Source of the DNA: Phallusia fumigata
Lineage: Eukaryota > Chordata > Ascidiacea > Phlebobranchia > Ascidiidae
Assembly: GCA_008931825.1 (NCBI GenBank)
Contig: QXVZ01010945.1
Span: 1-64,000 of the forward strand
Direction of reading: 5' to 3'
Length of the DNA: 64,000 nucleotides
Made by a program: the position numbers and the translations under genes. Shown here one piece after another: positions 20,608 through 35,388 of this stretch. A model generated the notes under the pieces. It was not told where the DNA came from. It saw only the letters and a list, made by a program, of their open reading frames with translations, and ran no database searches. The stretch's first letter is position 1, and every line of letters begins with the position of its first letter.

Positions 20608-22741
20608 ATGAAGTCAATATTGTTTATTATTGTTATTATTGTGGGAAAAGGGGTCGCCAATTTACCAGGTCAGTGTGGTCAGGTTCAGATATGTGCTCCT
20701 ATATCCAACTTACCTGGGCAGGAACCATATCTACAAGGTACCTTTTATTCTAAAAACATAACTGCCTGAGGTTTTATGTAGTGTATACATTGTAATGCAA
20801 AGCTTGTGCACTGACGATGACAACAGGCATTGTTGAAGCATTTGTATTACAGTGTATTCACTTTTATTCTGTTTGGTAAATATACTTTTGTTAAATATGC
20901 AATATTTAGTTTTACCTTCAGCATGCATGGTTTATTCAAATGCCCATGCACAAACAGTCAGCAAAATAAATATCAGGAATATCGTCTTAAAGGTTACTCT
21001 CACCTTTGTCACATTTAGGTTTGAGAGGTCAAAAAGGTGAGAGTGGCAGGCCTGGCAAACGGGGAATTCCAGGAGGTGAGAAACTTACATTGTCATCATC
21101 CACATTTTTGACATGTTCTGTATCATTCAGCTTCAGTGGACAAAACTGTTGAACATGAAGTACAGCAACTAAAACAAGAAGTGAAAAATCTTAAAAACAT
21201 CAAAAAACGAGGTTAGACAAAATGCTGTGATATTTTTGCCAAATAACTTCTCTGAACACATTACATAGAAAAATGGTTTTTGACGTTTTTCCCTCATAAA
21301 CCAATTTCTGTTCAGAACAAATTTCCATTTACCAAAATCTAATTTATTTGTTTTGTGCGTTCTGCTATACTCAATATAAAACAGTGTTGTTTTCAGCTAA
21401 TTTTCCACTTTCTGAATGCCATTACCAACATGAAAAATTACCATAAGATTAAAACCAGTGATATAGTGGCATCTTCCAACAAAATGGTGTAACGTATGTT
21501 TGCACTTACAGTAACAAAAGCAGTTTGCCATAAAACATATTCACTATGTTTCAAGTGTTTTTCAGGAATTGTATTGAAATTAACAGCTGGTATTTTTTGC
21601 CAGAGTGTCCCTCCATAACCTTTCACTTTCCTCGAAAGTTCCAAACAGAAGACTATGTTTGGTATCGTGGACATGTGCCAGGTCTTAAAACTGCAACAAC
21701 TTGTTTTTGGACCAACACAACTGATTTTGTCAGTGGCATGGACTTTGCGACAATTGCAAGCTATGCTGCTTCTAATGCTCTCAGTAATGATCTTCTGATT
21801 TACTATAAATCCGACACGACAATGCACTTTGTTATTCGCAATTCACACGAGATGAGAGGATTATGAATTCCACATGCCCGCTTAGTGAGTAACTGGTTTA
21901 ATATCTTAGTCGCAATGATTTCAGGGAACGTTAGGTTATTATGCCCTACTTCTGAAAAATTAACTTACCTCATACTTCATAGAGACATATATGTGCATGG
22001 TTTAATCAACGAGAGATGGGCGTCCACATAAATGGCAGACGAGCACATGTGCAAGACAACACAGGTGGATATTTAACTGGTGGTGGATCTCTTTTATTGG
22101 GACAAGAACAGGATGCAAAAAATGCAGGCAATCTAGATGCAGGGCAATCATTCAGGTTCCTAATAAACAGTATTTTAACATTTTATAATCCTTACCAAAT
22201 GTTTTTATCTGCAAACCATGAACACAATGTAAAGGCCCATTCGATCATAGTCAACATATATTGAGCAATAAACTTTTGATCAAGATCCAGAGCTGTACTC
22301 CTAAGCTCCCACTGAAATCTACCTTGTTCAAGCCACTACCGAATGAAATGATGATGTAGCTGCAGCACAATCTACCTTGATAAATCAATTGTGCAATGAA
22401 CTATATACCCATTGTAATATTTTAATGTTGCACACTATATCCAGCTTGGTGATTGATTTAGTGCCACTGTGTTGCTATGATTTCTTTTGCCAAGCGAAAT
22501 AAACCCAATTCAACCCAGTATACCTAACAGTACAACTTTACCACAAATTCACCTTTTTCTCAGCGGTTCAATCAGCAACTTCATGATGTGGCCCAGAGTT
22601 CTCACAAATGATGAAATAACTGAAATTTTTGTCAACTGCACTTGTCCTGTCGATCACGTCGTTGCCATGACAATGGACCGAGTGGAACTGTTCGGACAAG
22701 TCAGCTACGAAATTCCAGAAATCTGTCCTGTGTCATCATAA
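20608..22741 (+). CDS. Secreted collagen-coiled-coil-pentraxin protein, copy A (in-frame stop)
   Basis: Six exons (20608-20737, 21019-21075, 21131-21211, 21604-21884, 21983-22155, 22564-22741) total 900 bases, exactly 300 codons. The order is a signal peptide (about 17 residues), a two-cysteine segment, six Gly-X-Y triplets (GLRGQKGESGRPGKRGIPG), a heptad-like neck (VDKTVEHEVQQLKQEVKNLK) and a pentraxin domain. The domain shows ITFHFP, HICAW (family signature HxCxSW) and the calcium-site motif LLLGQEQD. Exons 1-3 have the same lengths as in copy B. All splice phases fit, yet TGA at 21864-21866 interrupts exon 4 in frame, inside the pentraxin domain. This could be a pseudogene, a null allele or a sequencing error. 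The likely role, if expressed, is a multimeric secreted pattern-recognition protein. Confidence 0.75.
22350..22512 (+). mobile_element. SINE-like dispersed repeat copy
   Basis: It runs from GTAGCTGCAGCACAATCTA to a tail with GTGCCACTGTGTTGCTATGA and AAATAAACCCAATTCAA. It lies in the last intron of pentraxin copy A. Other copies in the same orientation are at 30233-30392 and 57806-57962, with a partial copy at 53822-53882. Confidence 0.55.
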
Positions 22742-23244
22742 ACATTTGTTATACGATCACACTATATGGCTGAAATATATACGTGAACATTTGTTAATAC
22801 AAGCATTGGTTTTATTTTCTCTACTTTGTTTAGGATGCAAGACCGTTACATTTTTGTTTATTTAAAAAAGTTGGTGATAAAAATTCGATTTAACCATTCT
22901 GGTTACACTTGATTGAGTTAGAATAAGATCCCACATTCTTGCAAGCACAACTGACCACTGGGTCATCTAAGTCATGATTTACATGAAGAGGAATGGAAAT
23001 TTTTCAATAAATGCAAGGTCATGTTTGCAAAAATTATTCATCCACTCATCAAAATGAATCACTGATAATTATTAAGCTTGAGTATATTTAGCAGATAAAT
23101 ACCACCTCAGGCAAAGAGTTAACTTGTTTTCATTGAAATGTTATTGAAGAATTACTTGAAAATTTCCTACCCACAAGGCATGGAATTCCCTTGTCAGTTG
23201 ACAAGTAGTAAACATGTTTTGCCGCATGAAGACTCCAAGTTGGG

Positions 23245-23252
23245 TATATAAG
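23245..23252 (+). promoter_or_regulatory. TATA box of pentraxin copy B
   Basis: TATATAAG lies about 30 bases before the likely transcript start near 23275. A short 5' UTR exon then appears to end at CAAGCAAG before gtaaaa at about 23323, and an acceptor at about 23423 leads to the coding exon. Confidence 0.6.
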
Positions 23253-23438
23253 GCAGGAAAAAGAAGAGTGTTCCACAGATCCCTACATCTGCAAGCAAGT
23301 TAACAACTGTATCTACAAGCAAGGTAAAATTTCATTAACGTTTTGCCTAATTTTTGGAGGAGTTAAGCTTAAATTGTCTGCTAACTAATGAATGATATAA
23401 TTATAGTTATAGACTTACAAACAGCGGTTGTGCAACTT

Positions 23439-25315
23439 ATGATGAATATTCTTGGTTGTATTCTCACATTTCTTCTGGTTGTCGTCGTTGATTGCCAGGA
23501 CCAGTGCAACAAAGTGCAGTTGTGCGCTCCCGTTGCTACTTTACCTGGGCAGCAACCTTATCTGGAAGGTAAAAAGTCAAATGTTTCCGAGGATGTTTAA
23601 AAGTCAGCTGTATTGTTTCCTGTACCTTTCTAGCTGTAAAATGTATCATTTTGTGCAGCAGTTTTGTTACAAATTGTATGTGAACTAAATGCATCCCTAC
23701 ATATTTTTTCAGTAAATAAAATTTTTTTGCAGGTTTGCGAGGTCAACAAGGTGAAACAGGGCCACCAGGACCACCTGGACCACCAGGAAGTGAGAACTTT
23801 TGTATATCCAACCAATCTAATTTGTGTATTGTAATATTTTATTTCTTTAATATTTAACTTTTTAGCACCATACCCACCAGAGTTAGAATCAAAAGTCCAT
23901 GTTTTAAAGACCAAAGTGGACAGACTCACGAGCACAAAAACTAGAGGTAATTTTGATTTGATGAATATGTTTCATAACTTGTCGGAAGAACAGGTGTAGA
24001 TTGGGAACAGAATTTTAAAAACATGTTTTTGGTACAAAACTAAATTTTTCAGTTCATCAGTTGTGTCGGATTTTGCTTTATTGCAGTTTTATTTGTTAAA
24101 ACTAAGATTTCCCTTATAATTTTATGTCAAATTTATTTTTTTTGCTCACAGCTTGCCCAGCAGTGACTTACACCTTTCCGCGAGAGAGACAAACTGAAGA
24201 TTTTGTTTGGTATCGTCGCTATGTGCCTAGTTTTAAAGCAGCCACTGCGTGTGCCTGGATAAATATAACTGACTTTTCCCATCATATTACTGTGGCAAGC
24301 TATGCTTCATCTGGCAGGGACAATGACTTTATCATTTACATTACATCTACAACAAGCTTAAGCATTTATGTCGCTAGCCAATCATATGCGGTGCCTGTTG
24401 TACTATCTCCTCACAGCATGGTAAGAACATTTACGGTAACAGCTAATTCATTCAGTTTATCAAATTTCACAATATAAACCTGGGGTTCTAATCCAAGAAT
24501 CCTTGTACCCCTCTTTTAACTATTTTTCTTTTCAGCACCCCTTCACCAACCAGTTCTCACATGCACTTATGAAATTTATAATACAAGTGTCGCCTAAACT
24601 TCTTCAATGGTTTTTTTAGATGTAATAAAGTATCTATATTAATAACTAATGATTCAGCATCCTCACACCCCCTAAAAGCTGATGTTGTCTATCTGTTAAA
24701 GAAATCCTGCCCTGAATGGTGCCAGGATGCTGAATCATTAGGGTTAGTTGTATGTAGATACATGAGAAATTATGTTTTAGTAAAACGGGGTGCGAGAACT
24801 GGTTGGTAATTTCAAAGTGGTGCCAACATGAAAAAGGTTAAGAACTACTTGTGTAGATGCATATAACAAACATAAAGCAGCATGAATGTCCTGGTATTTT
24901 TGCAGACACACTTATGTGTGACATTCGATCAAAACTTTGCGGCTGTTTACGTTGATGGAATTCAAACTGGTCAAAAAGCGATAAGCAGCCATCAACCAAC
25001 TGCTACTGGGGGGAGCTTGGTCTTGGGACAGGAACAGGATGCAATAAATGCTGGAGGATTTAATCCTAGTCAATCGTTCAGGTAACTACGCAAAAACCTT
25101 GTTTATTTTATTACCGGTAGCATGTTTCGAACATATTACCATTTTCCAGTGGAACAATCGGCAACTTCATGATGTGGCCTCGGGTTCTTACTCATGATGA
25201 AGTCATCGGAATATATAGCAGCTGTCTATGTCCAATTGATGATGTCATCACCATGACAATTGATCGGGTTGAAATGTTCGGGCAAGCTGGATATGAAATT
25301 CCTAACCACTGCTAA
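23439..25315 (+). CDS. Secreted collagen-coiled-coil-pentraxin protein, copy B (intact)
   Basis: Six coding exons (23439-23568, 23733-23789, 23866-23946, 24152-24420, 24906-25081, 25150-25315) join to 293 codons. A signal peptide (MMNILGCILTFLLVVVVDC) is followed by CNKVQLCAPV, six Gly-X-Y triplets ending GPPGPPGPPG, a heptad neck (ELESKVHVLKTKVDRL) and a pentraxin domain with VTYTFP, THLCVTF, SLVLGQEQD and GTIGNFMMWPRVL. The lone change in the HxCxSW signature is W to F. Cysteines near the N-terminus could link chains, and the collagen and neck could trimerise them. It is a tandem paralogue of copy A, about 700 bp downstream. A pentraxin on a collagen stalk is unlike mammalian pentraxins and resembles collectins in layout. 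The role in recognition of microbes or debris is inferred. Confidence 0.85.
24481..24860. mobile_element. hAT-like palindromic MITE
   Basis: The ends TGGGGTTCTAATCC and AAAAAGGTTAAGAACTACTTG resemble hAT terminal repeats. Inner arms ACCAACCAGTTCTC and GAGAACTGGTTGGT, and AATGATTCAGCATCCT with AGGATGCTGAATCATT, pair across the element. It lies in the intron between the fourth and fifth coding exons of pentraxin copy B. A related right half is at about 45585-45650. Confidence 0.6.
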
Positions 25316-26582
25316 ATAACTACCAAGAACAAAGAATTTTGAACTTCCCAACTTGTACAATACAAATTACAACTATGTGATGCAGTAACAGTTTTGTGTT
25401 AACACCACACAGAAAATTTAGTTTTTTTCCACAAGACAGCCTATTAAGCTTAAGAGATGTGATTGCTAAAGACATAGAAAATAGGCTTCTTTTAACCCGA
25501 GTTGTGTGGTTTATCAAATAAACTTTCTTCTAAAAACTTTCAAAACAAAAGGAAAAACAATTGTCAACTGCAAAAAACATTGAAAGTTGCAACAATAATG
25601 GCAAAGTTGATCCCCAAACGTTGGTTTATGTTGACAACCTTAACTCAACTAGGCCAGAAAGTGCAATAAACATCCTCACTTAAAACAAGTTTCAGCGTTT
25701 TAAAACCAGAGGAAATTCAAGTGAAAGCTACCGCAAGAAAAAGCACGAACGAATTAAATTCATCGTGTGACAAAACCAGTTCCAGTACTGTTGCAAAAAT
25801 AGCATTTTCCTGAGCACAAATATTAACCATTCACCAAATATTAGGAAAATACAAATAAAATCTCTTTCTGTCAACATTTTGTGCCTCATTACGATGGCGC
25901 TACCACCTACCACACACCAGTTTTAGACATCGCTTAGCGACACCACGTGGTCTTTTTAATTTTGATTTTATCCGCGCGATGACGATAGAGCAAGGGTTCT
26001 CAACCGGGGGATTCCCCGACCAGGAGGAAATTTTTGTTTTTGCAGAAAAGGAATTCTATTTAAAATGTAATTAAGCGTCAATGACTGCAATTAGCTTATT
26101 TCCTCAACAAATTAATATAATTATTGATGAAATAAATTTTCGGTGGATAATTTTAGCTCTGAATATCGGTTAATGTGATCAACAAAAAGGTTGAAAACAA
26201 TTGGAGTAGAGTGTTAAGTTCTTAGTTAATGATTTCTGTTCCAGCATTGGTGTAACCTTTCCCAAATAAAAGCCGATTGTACAATAGCAACGTGGAACCC
26301 TAATACTGCAGCCAACAAAACAGGCAAAGCTGAACAGTTCAGGTTTTTAAATTACATTGCTAAGATTACAGACCTGTTGAAGGAAACACCAACACTCATA
26401 CAAAAGTTCGACTGTTTCATACACAGGAATAGCATTCGAAAATTTAACAAACAAACCACGAAAGACTAATATAATTTATTCTTGGAAACTTCCACACATA
26501 ACACAGACAGCCAGAAACTGAGTTAACATTTTTACTTTCACATGAAAACAAAACCCATACTTTTACAAAAAAAACATTAATA
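25316..26582. other. Intergenic, convergent 3' ends
   Basis: It contains the 3' UTR of pentraxin copy B (AATAAA at about 25516) and the 3' flank of SDHB. A hAT-like terminus AAGGGTTCTCAACCGGGGGA is at about 25994. No gene is seen. Confidence 0.5.
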
Positions 26583-29595
<3,013 letters not shown>

Positions 29596-30590
29596 GGTTA
29601 GAACACAAGCTGAACTTCAAATACCAATAACAGTTAAATCAGTAGACATTAAACACGGCTCTACAAAAACAACAATAATTCGATACTGAGATAAACATGC
29701 TGCGTTCTTGCACTGAAACAAGAGCCCAATGATGTTTGTTACACAAATATTACTTGACTGCAAAAACAACCTGCATTTTACGATTGCAATTGCAGTTGCA
29801 CGTAGTCAACATTTTTTACCCACACTACTTTCCTCACAAGATAAAACAGTTTTTATCGGATGATCCAAGCGCATGTATACTTTTTTCGTATCTTTGTTAA
29901 TCCCAAACAAAACTTTCTCTATAATAGCTATCAAACTGCAGAACAAAGACACTTGATCATTACAATTTTAAGATGTTGCTCTCATCAACGCAACTATTTT
30001 GCTGCCACTATAAACAAATCTGTAGTTACGTAACCGTTACGTCACCGATGCGTCAACACCTATGGCTTTTGTGTTGCGCAACACTTTCGCAGCTTGCATG
30101 GGTTATTAGCACCCTTATATGTTTGCTATTTTACTCTCTATCAAATCAACACAACAACAGTGGCAGTTAATACAGATATCCTGATTCCACGAAACTCACC
30201 CTCCGATTTAAGTCCCCCACTCTTAACGCCTTGTAATTACGTTGTAGCTACAGCGCGTTCATCCTCGACCCACCAATTGTGTCCTTCACTTTTTTGCGCT
30301 CCAACGGCCTAACGTTGCACAATGATCTTTGGCTTGGTAATTATTTTTGTGCAATGGCTGTAATTTCTTTCACCAAACTAAATAAAGCCATTGCAGACCA
30401 ACTCTCGATTTCAAATAGGAAGATCTAATACAGATGTATTTAGGCTTACAGTAAAAATACATTATAAGTTAATAAAGTAAAAACAACACAGATTTAAACT
30501 CAGTAATGCTAGAAAATGCAAGATAGACCACCATATTTAAGTTGAATAAAACTAATTAAATTGATGTATTAGAAAAAAGTTAATATTAGG
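29596..30590. other. SDHB promoter side and 3' flank of the moonraker-like gene
   Basis: The SDHB 5' flank is here. A SINE-like copy occupies 30233-30392. TTTATT motifs near 30460-30550 could be poly(A) signals of the minus-strand gene above. No other gene is seen. Confidence 0.5.
30233..30392 (+). mobile_element. SINE-like dispersed repeat copy
   Basis: This matches the family at 22350-22512, with GTTGTAGCTACAGCGCGTTC at the start and TTCTTTCACCAAACTAAATA near the end. Confidence 0.55.
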
Positions 30591-32396
30591 TCATCTAAAT
30601 GAAACTGAATGTCTGTGGCGGTCATCATACAATACTGCTGACTCATCACATTGTGAAAGGTTGGATGACTGATCAACCAATGACAGTAAGTTGGATTGAT
30701 TTGGTGCAGCGAATTCTCCCTCAAAAATCTGATCAACACAAGTTTCACACATTTCATCCACTTCATTGCAAACTGATGCCATAACAGATGACATAATCTC
30801 GTTTGACAATTCCTGCACAATCTCCCAAGGATCAAAATGGCCCTTTGGCTCATGAAAACTCTTTTGCAGAAAATATTTTCTTTCTCTTTTGTACTGCAGT
30901 ATAGATTGGACAGATTCATCTTTCATACAGAGTTTGGTTCGCGATTGGCTTTTGCATGACACTAACTTAACACCACAGCTGGACAATGGTGATGGTCTAG
31001 ACAACTTCTTGTCAGACACAAACTTGTATGGTTCTTTTATTTTGCTTTTCCTGGGTACAGCTTGGTCATGAACTGTGATGCTTATTGATGACGGATCAGA
31101 ACTATAAGATCTTGCCTGTGGTTTTGAGGTTTTTGGAGGTTTAGTTATGTCATCATATTCAATGTTTTTCCACCTTGCTCTTATTTCATTTCCCTCTTTT
31201 TCAATGTCATTGATTCTTTGATGTAGCGTTTGAAATGTTCCAGCGTTGTTCATTTCATGAGCCCTGTTCTCCAAGTCAAAACTGGTGTGCATCTTGTGCA
31301 TTTTGTCTGCGGTGTCTTCCACAATGTCATCAAATATGGAATCCACCACTCCCTGACTGGTTGAATTACGAGCCTCAACACCTTTCAAAGGTTTTTGAAG
31401 AATTTTCCAGGGAGGGGTTTTGGTCTGTTCTAAACGTCTATCTTTATTTGGGATTTTAGACATAATTTCGTCTTCAGATGTGGCAATATCACTGTACTCC
31501 AGTTTTTTCAAAGGACTTTTATGTTTTGTTTTTAGCAGTTTTGTAGGAGGACTTCTCATTGGGTGGACAGCTTTATAACCAGCTGCTTTCTTTGGGTGAA
31601 ATTGATACTGCTTTGATGTAAACAATGGTGATGAACGGTGGTGTGAGGACTTTTTGTGACTCTTCGATGGTGATCTTTGTAAAGACAGAAATCCACTTTT
31701 ATGAGGAGCTCTGTCATTGTGGCGCTTCCTCAACTTTTCCTTTTTGACAACATTTTGTAGTCTTTCTGAAAACTGCTTAAAATCACTTTGGTCAGTGTAA
31801 CTTGCAAGTTGATGATCTAAATCAGCAGTCGAAGTACAAACATCTTTCTGCCTAATGTTTTTTATGTTTCTGGACCGATTATGACCAGTTCCTTGTACAA
31901 TTCCACGTATATGGTCTTCAAATGTTGGAGGTTCTTTGAATTGTATTTTCTTTGGTGTTTTGGGTATTTTTACAGGATGTTTTGTTACCTTAACTTGAGA
32001 TTGTCTTGATTTTTTTGACTTAAATGGACTCTTTGGGGGCAGCATAACCTCTTTTTCACTCACATATTTATTATTAATCCTTGGTCTTCCTGGTTTAGAG
32101 TGCCTCGGTGCATATTTTGTTCTGTTTCTGTGGGACTGTTCTTCGTATTGTGAATTACTAACATCCAGTTTGGCAAGTTTAATTGCAAGTGCCAAGCGTT
32201 CATTGGTCAACGGAACTTGGTTGGAACTTTGTTTGACACTTAGTGCTTTGGGTTTTTGCTCAATCTTTTCAATAACAATTACACCAGGGTTTCTGTTCAT
32301 GTTTCCATAATTTGAGGAATCAGAAGCATCCAAATTAAACAAAAGCTGATTGTTGTATTGACTGGGGTTTTCAATGCATATCATATTTTTATCCAT
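30591..32396 (-). CDS. Moonraker (KIAA0753/OFIP)-like centriolar satellite protein
   Basis: One long exon encodes 601 residues from an ATG at 32396, four bases after an acceptor (gtttacag, exon start 32400), so the 5' UTR is probably spliced. The N-terminus NPSQYNNQLLFNLDAS and LTNERLALAIKLAKLD matches the conserved start of vertebrate KIAA0753. The C-terminus HFDPWEIVQELSNEIM followed by EVDEMCETCVDQIFEGEF matches the family's last block, and LHQRINDIEKEGNEIRARW matches the helix before it. These matches are from memory of the family. The middle is Lys/Ser/Pro-rich and disordered. Vertebrate proteins are longer (over 900 residues), so the centre is shortened here. The family recruits FOR20 and OFD1 to centriolar satellites and is needed for centriole duplication and ciliogenesis. 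Confidence 0.75.
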   Translation of the reverse strand: MDKNMICIENPSQYNNQLLFNLDASDSSNYGNMNRNPGVIVIEKIEQKPKALSVKQSSNQVPLTNERLALAIKLAKLDVSNSQYEEQSHRNRTKYAPRHSKPGRPRINNKYVSEKEVMLPPKSPFKSKKSRQSQVKVTKHPVKIPKTPKKIQFKEPPTFEDHIRGIVQGTGHNRSRNIKNIRQKDVCTSTADLDHQLASYTDQSDFKQFSERLQNVVKKEKLRKRHNDRAPHKSGFLSLQRSPSKSHKKSSHHRSSPLFTSKQYQFHPKKAAGYKAVHPMRSPPTKLLKTKHKSPLKKLEYSDIATSEDEIMSKIPNKDRRLEQTKTPPWKILQKPLKGVEARNSTSQGVVDSIFDDIVEDTADKMHKMHTSFDLENRAHEMNNAGTFQTLHQRINDIEKEGNEIRARWKNIEYDDITKPPKTSKPQARSYSSDPSSISITVHDQAVPRKSKIKEPYKFVSDKKLSRPSPLSSCGVKLVSCKSQSRTKLCMKDESVQSILQYKRERKYFLQKSFHEPKGHFDPWEIVQELSNEIMSSVMASVCNEVDEMCETCVDQIFEGEFAAPNQSNLLSLVDQSSNLSQCDESAVLYDDRHRHSVSFR

Positions 32397-32400
32397 TGAC

Positions 32401-33322
32401 CTGTAAACTGTTTTACAGAGTTGGTAAAAGCTATAAAGTGTTTGGCAACAAATCAATTGCTACAACATACAAACCAAAATCATGCACTCCTCTACAAAAT
32501 GTTAAGCTTGTTTTTGCTGGTATACCAGAAAATTTGATGGGCTTAGTTTCAAATCCTACATACAAACCTTCCGAAACAAGTAAAAACTTAGTTGTTTGTC
32601 AAAATAATCAGACAAATAAAACAATCTTTCCAGTACCAAGCAAATTAAATCTGACGCGAAAATATGTCACGCTTCGTTGGTTTCTGTTTGATCACAAACC
32701 GATTCTTTTGCAGGTGGCAAGTGCACAGACGTTTTTTATTTCTCTCGGTGAAATGTATTTATGCTTTTTATTTGCCAAAAGGTACTTCCTATTTAGCGTG
32801 TAAAAATAGTTGTTGTTGACTCACTTGGTTCCAAGGAACAAATCGTATGTAGGTGTTTGCCTTTGACCTTCAAAACATTTCAACATTATCCAGCTATTTC
32901 AAGCTTGGTGATTGGTTCAGTGCAAGTTTTTACCATAAAAACACCAAACTTAACAACCTGGGACTGTGCCATGATTACAAATAGATTCAGAATTGCTTCC
33001 ACCACTGCAGTTGGGTTGGAACGTGATTTATTTTTTGACGATAATTGATTAAGTTTCACTTCATTGTGGTGATATAATCAGAAAAATTAGGTCAATAATT
33101 GTGGTAGTACTATAAGACGGCCATTGCACCTTTTATTTTCTTGTTCATAAATACAGCAAACAATAACATAAACATGTTGGTGAATAACAGTTTCCCCCAT
33201 AGTTTAGCGGGTTTAAAATAAAATCATTAAGAAAATTCCGCTCATAAAATGATGAAACATGTACAAATATGTTTTATATGCACGGAAACAACAAATATCA
33301 ACAACGACGTCACCTGATAAAA
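32401..33322. other. 5' flank of the moonraker-like gene; no gene assigned
   Basis: A plus-strand frame (32396-32803, 135 codons) overlaps the moonraker start but shows no domain or splice support. A short stretch near 32890-32925 resembles the SINE-like family. Nothing else is recognised. Confidence 0.4.
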
Positions 33323-34277
33323 TCACCGGATTGTATAAGCTTGCAATGATTTATTAACTCTGTATTGCCAGAAACTAAACACAAACACAATTACATAAAG
33401 ACCAGCAGCAATAAAACAATTCATTCCATTTTCTTTGTATGCATTAAAGATGGTGGTTTTGCTGAAAGATAAATTGTAAAGTTTTCCATTAGAAACTGTT
33501 GCCTTATTTATTTTATCGGCTACCAACAAATGGAAAATACAGACACTATTAACAAAACTTAAAAGCTAAAAAAATAATGTTAAAACTTTCAAACAAAAAG
33601 GAGAAATATTTCTGCACTTTTGACTGTTTTACTGTAATTTATTTTTACTGTAAGTGATCATAGGAAAAGATTTTAAGCCATAGTATGTGAATTTTAAAAT
33701 TTGTCATCCTATTTATCATTCAATTTTAGTTTTTTGTAATATTAACAGCAGAGTGCGAATGTTTCTAAAACTTTTAGGCAAAATGCACCAATTTAAAGCT
33801 TAAACTCTTAAAGTGATGGGTGCTTACTTGCTTATAACCGAATAAGTGGTGTACACGACTGGCAGATCATCGTATAAAGCTGGACTGTACAAGTAAAATG
33901 CTCCACCCATCAAACTCTGTTGAAAGACAACATGCATTTTTAAAAAATATATCATAAAGATGTTGAAAGTCCTGTACTATTGTACAAAAAAATTTATTCC
34001 TGATGATGAAAACAACGTTTGTCAAAAAGGTATAAATGTTTCACACACAAGTACTGGCTTGTATCTTCTAATTAGGATGTTGAAAATACTGTGCAGAAAA
34101 AAATGAACAAAATCTTCAGTGATGTGCAGAACAATTTATAGAACAGCAAGCCTCCATCATTAAAAAAATGCTTGGCTTTAAACAACAACCAAGACATACC
34201 AACATAATCACTCCCCACACGCTTGTTATCATGCAGCACTGGGAACATTTTGGTCCAATCAGCTTTCCCTTTGCCAT
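33323..34277 (-). CDS. RNASEK: Ribonuclease kappa / V-ATPase accessory subunit
   Basis: Three exons on the minus strand (34200-34277, 33828-33916, 33323-33461) total 306 bases and encode 101 residues, matching the family length. The first part MAKGKLIGPKCSQCC then SVWGVIML, and the last part MNCFIAAGLYVIVFVFSFWQ with RVNKSLQAYTIR, line up with vertebrate RNASEK (YNCFIAAGLY, QVRLNK). Two membrane segments are visible, about residues 13-36 and 71-91. RNASEK is a small subunit linked to the V-ATPase membrane sector and endocytosis. The start codon was chosen by homology; the longer open frame upstream is intron. Confidence 0.9.
33985..34080. mobile_element. MITE copy of the 'ACACAAGTACTGGCTTG' family
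   Basis: It contains CCTGATGATGAAAACAACG and CACACAAGTACTGGCTTGTA followed by TAATTAGG, and lies in the first intron of RNASEK. Confidence 0.5.
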
Positions 34278-35388
34278 TGTAATATACTACTGCAGTAAAA
34301 TAATCACTTATAAATAACTCTGCTGAAAAAACTATAATTATAAATACCAAACACTAAAGAAATTCATCAAAAATTAAAGCAACTAGTTAAGTACAAATGG
34401 GTTGTATTATAGTTGTTATCAAGTTTACATTTATCATAATAAATAACTTTGCTGAAAAGATAACCACTATAAAATACTATAATTAATAAAAGCAAACTCT
34501 GCTGAGAGCAATTAATCAATAATTGAGTCAACTAGCCGAATACAAAACGGCGAGCATTGTAATCTTAGACATGTTACATTTATCTTTAAAGATGTTACAT
34601 TTATATTTTTTTGTTGGGGTAAAAGCGTAACTCTGAAATATCATTGCGTTTTGCTGACAAAACACATATTCTAAATCAAGAATGGCGTCATCACAGGCTT
34701 ATGAAAATACCTATACACGTATCTAAAGAACAAAATACACAGAATTTCTGACAAAACTTTCTGACAAACGCAGCTTTATGACACGATTAACCCAAGGCAA
34801 GTTAGATCATAAAAATCGAACAATCGAAATAGTTTCAGTATTACGTTTTTCTAATATCTCAAACATTCTACTTAACGCATTATGCCAATACTTTGAGCTT
34901 AAACTTAATAATTTGCTTTCGCTAATAACAATACCAGCGAAATGTCACGCTCCAGTTAATGACAGTCACGTGATTGTCACGGGACCGTGATAATCACATG
35001 GTAACCGGCGTAATTTTTTTATTTTCCAAAATCTTAACTACAACTTTATCTGTTTGTTGCACATGTTTTTGCAGCTCATGATTTCCTATAAGTGGTATGT
35101 GATAAGAGACGGTGATAGAAATACGATTTGGAAATAAAATGTAAAATGTCTCAGTTGAGCACTGCATCTGTACACAACTGAAGTGCGCTACATTCAAATG
35201 TCAATACCGTTAAAAATACTTGCTGTTATTATGTAACTAGACAAGGACAAGAATTTCCTTGAATCATTTTTCAGATATCTTTACCAATCGTCCAGTTTCC
35301 TGTGGTAGGTTTTCAGTTAGTCGATTTATTTGCTGTCGTTTGGAAAATAACAGGAGAGCTTCTTGATGACCCTAAATCCCTGTGAAAT
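34278..35388. promoter_or_regulatory. Shared divergent intergenic region of RNASEK and RBMX2
   Basis: About 1.1 kb separates the two divergent start codons. Inside it, 34302-34410 and 34430-34550 are diverged tandem copies of one unit (both contain AAATAACT.TGCTGAAAA and CAACTAG). No gene is visible. Confidence 0.5.

Noticed and set aside
21864-21866. Selenocysteine at the TGA of pentraxin copy A
   Set aside because: Pentraxins are not known selenoproteins and copy B has an ordinary sense codon in this region; an error or null allele is simpler.
32396-32803. A 135-codon plus-strand frame overlapping the start of the moonraker-like gene
   Set aside because: It has no recognisable domain, no splice support and lies in AT-rich 5' flank of a better supported gene.
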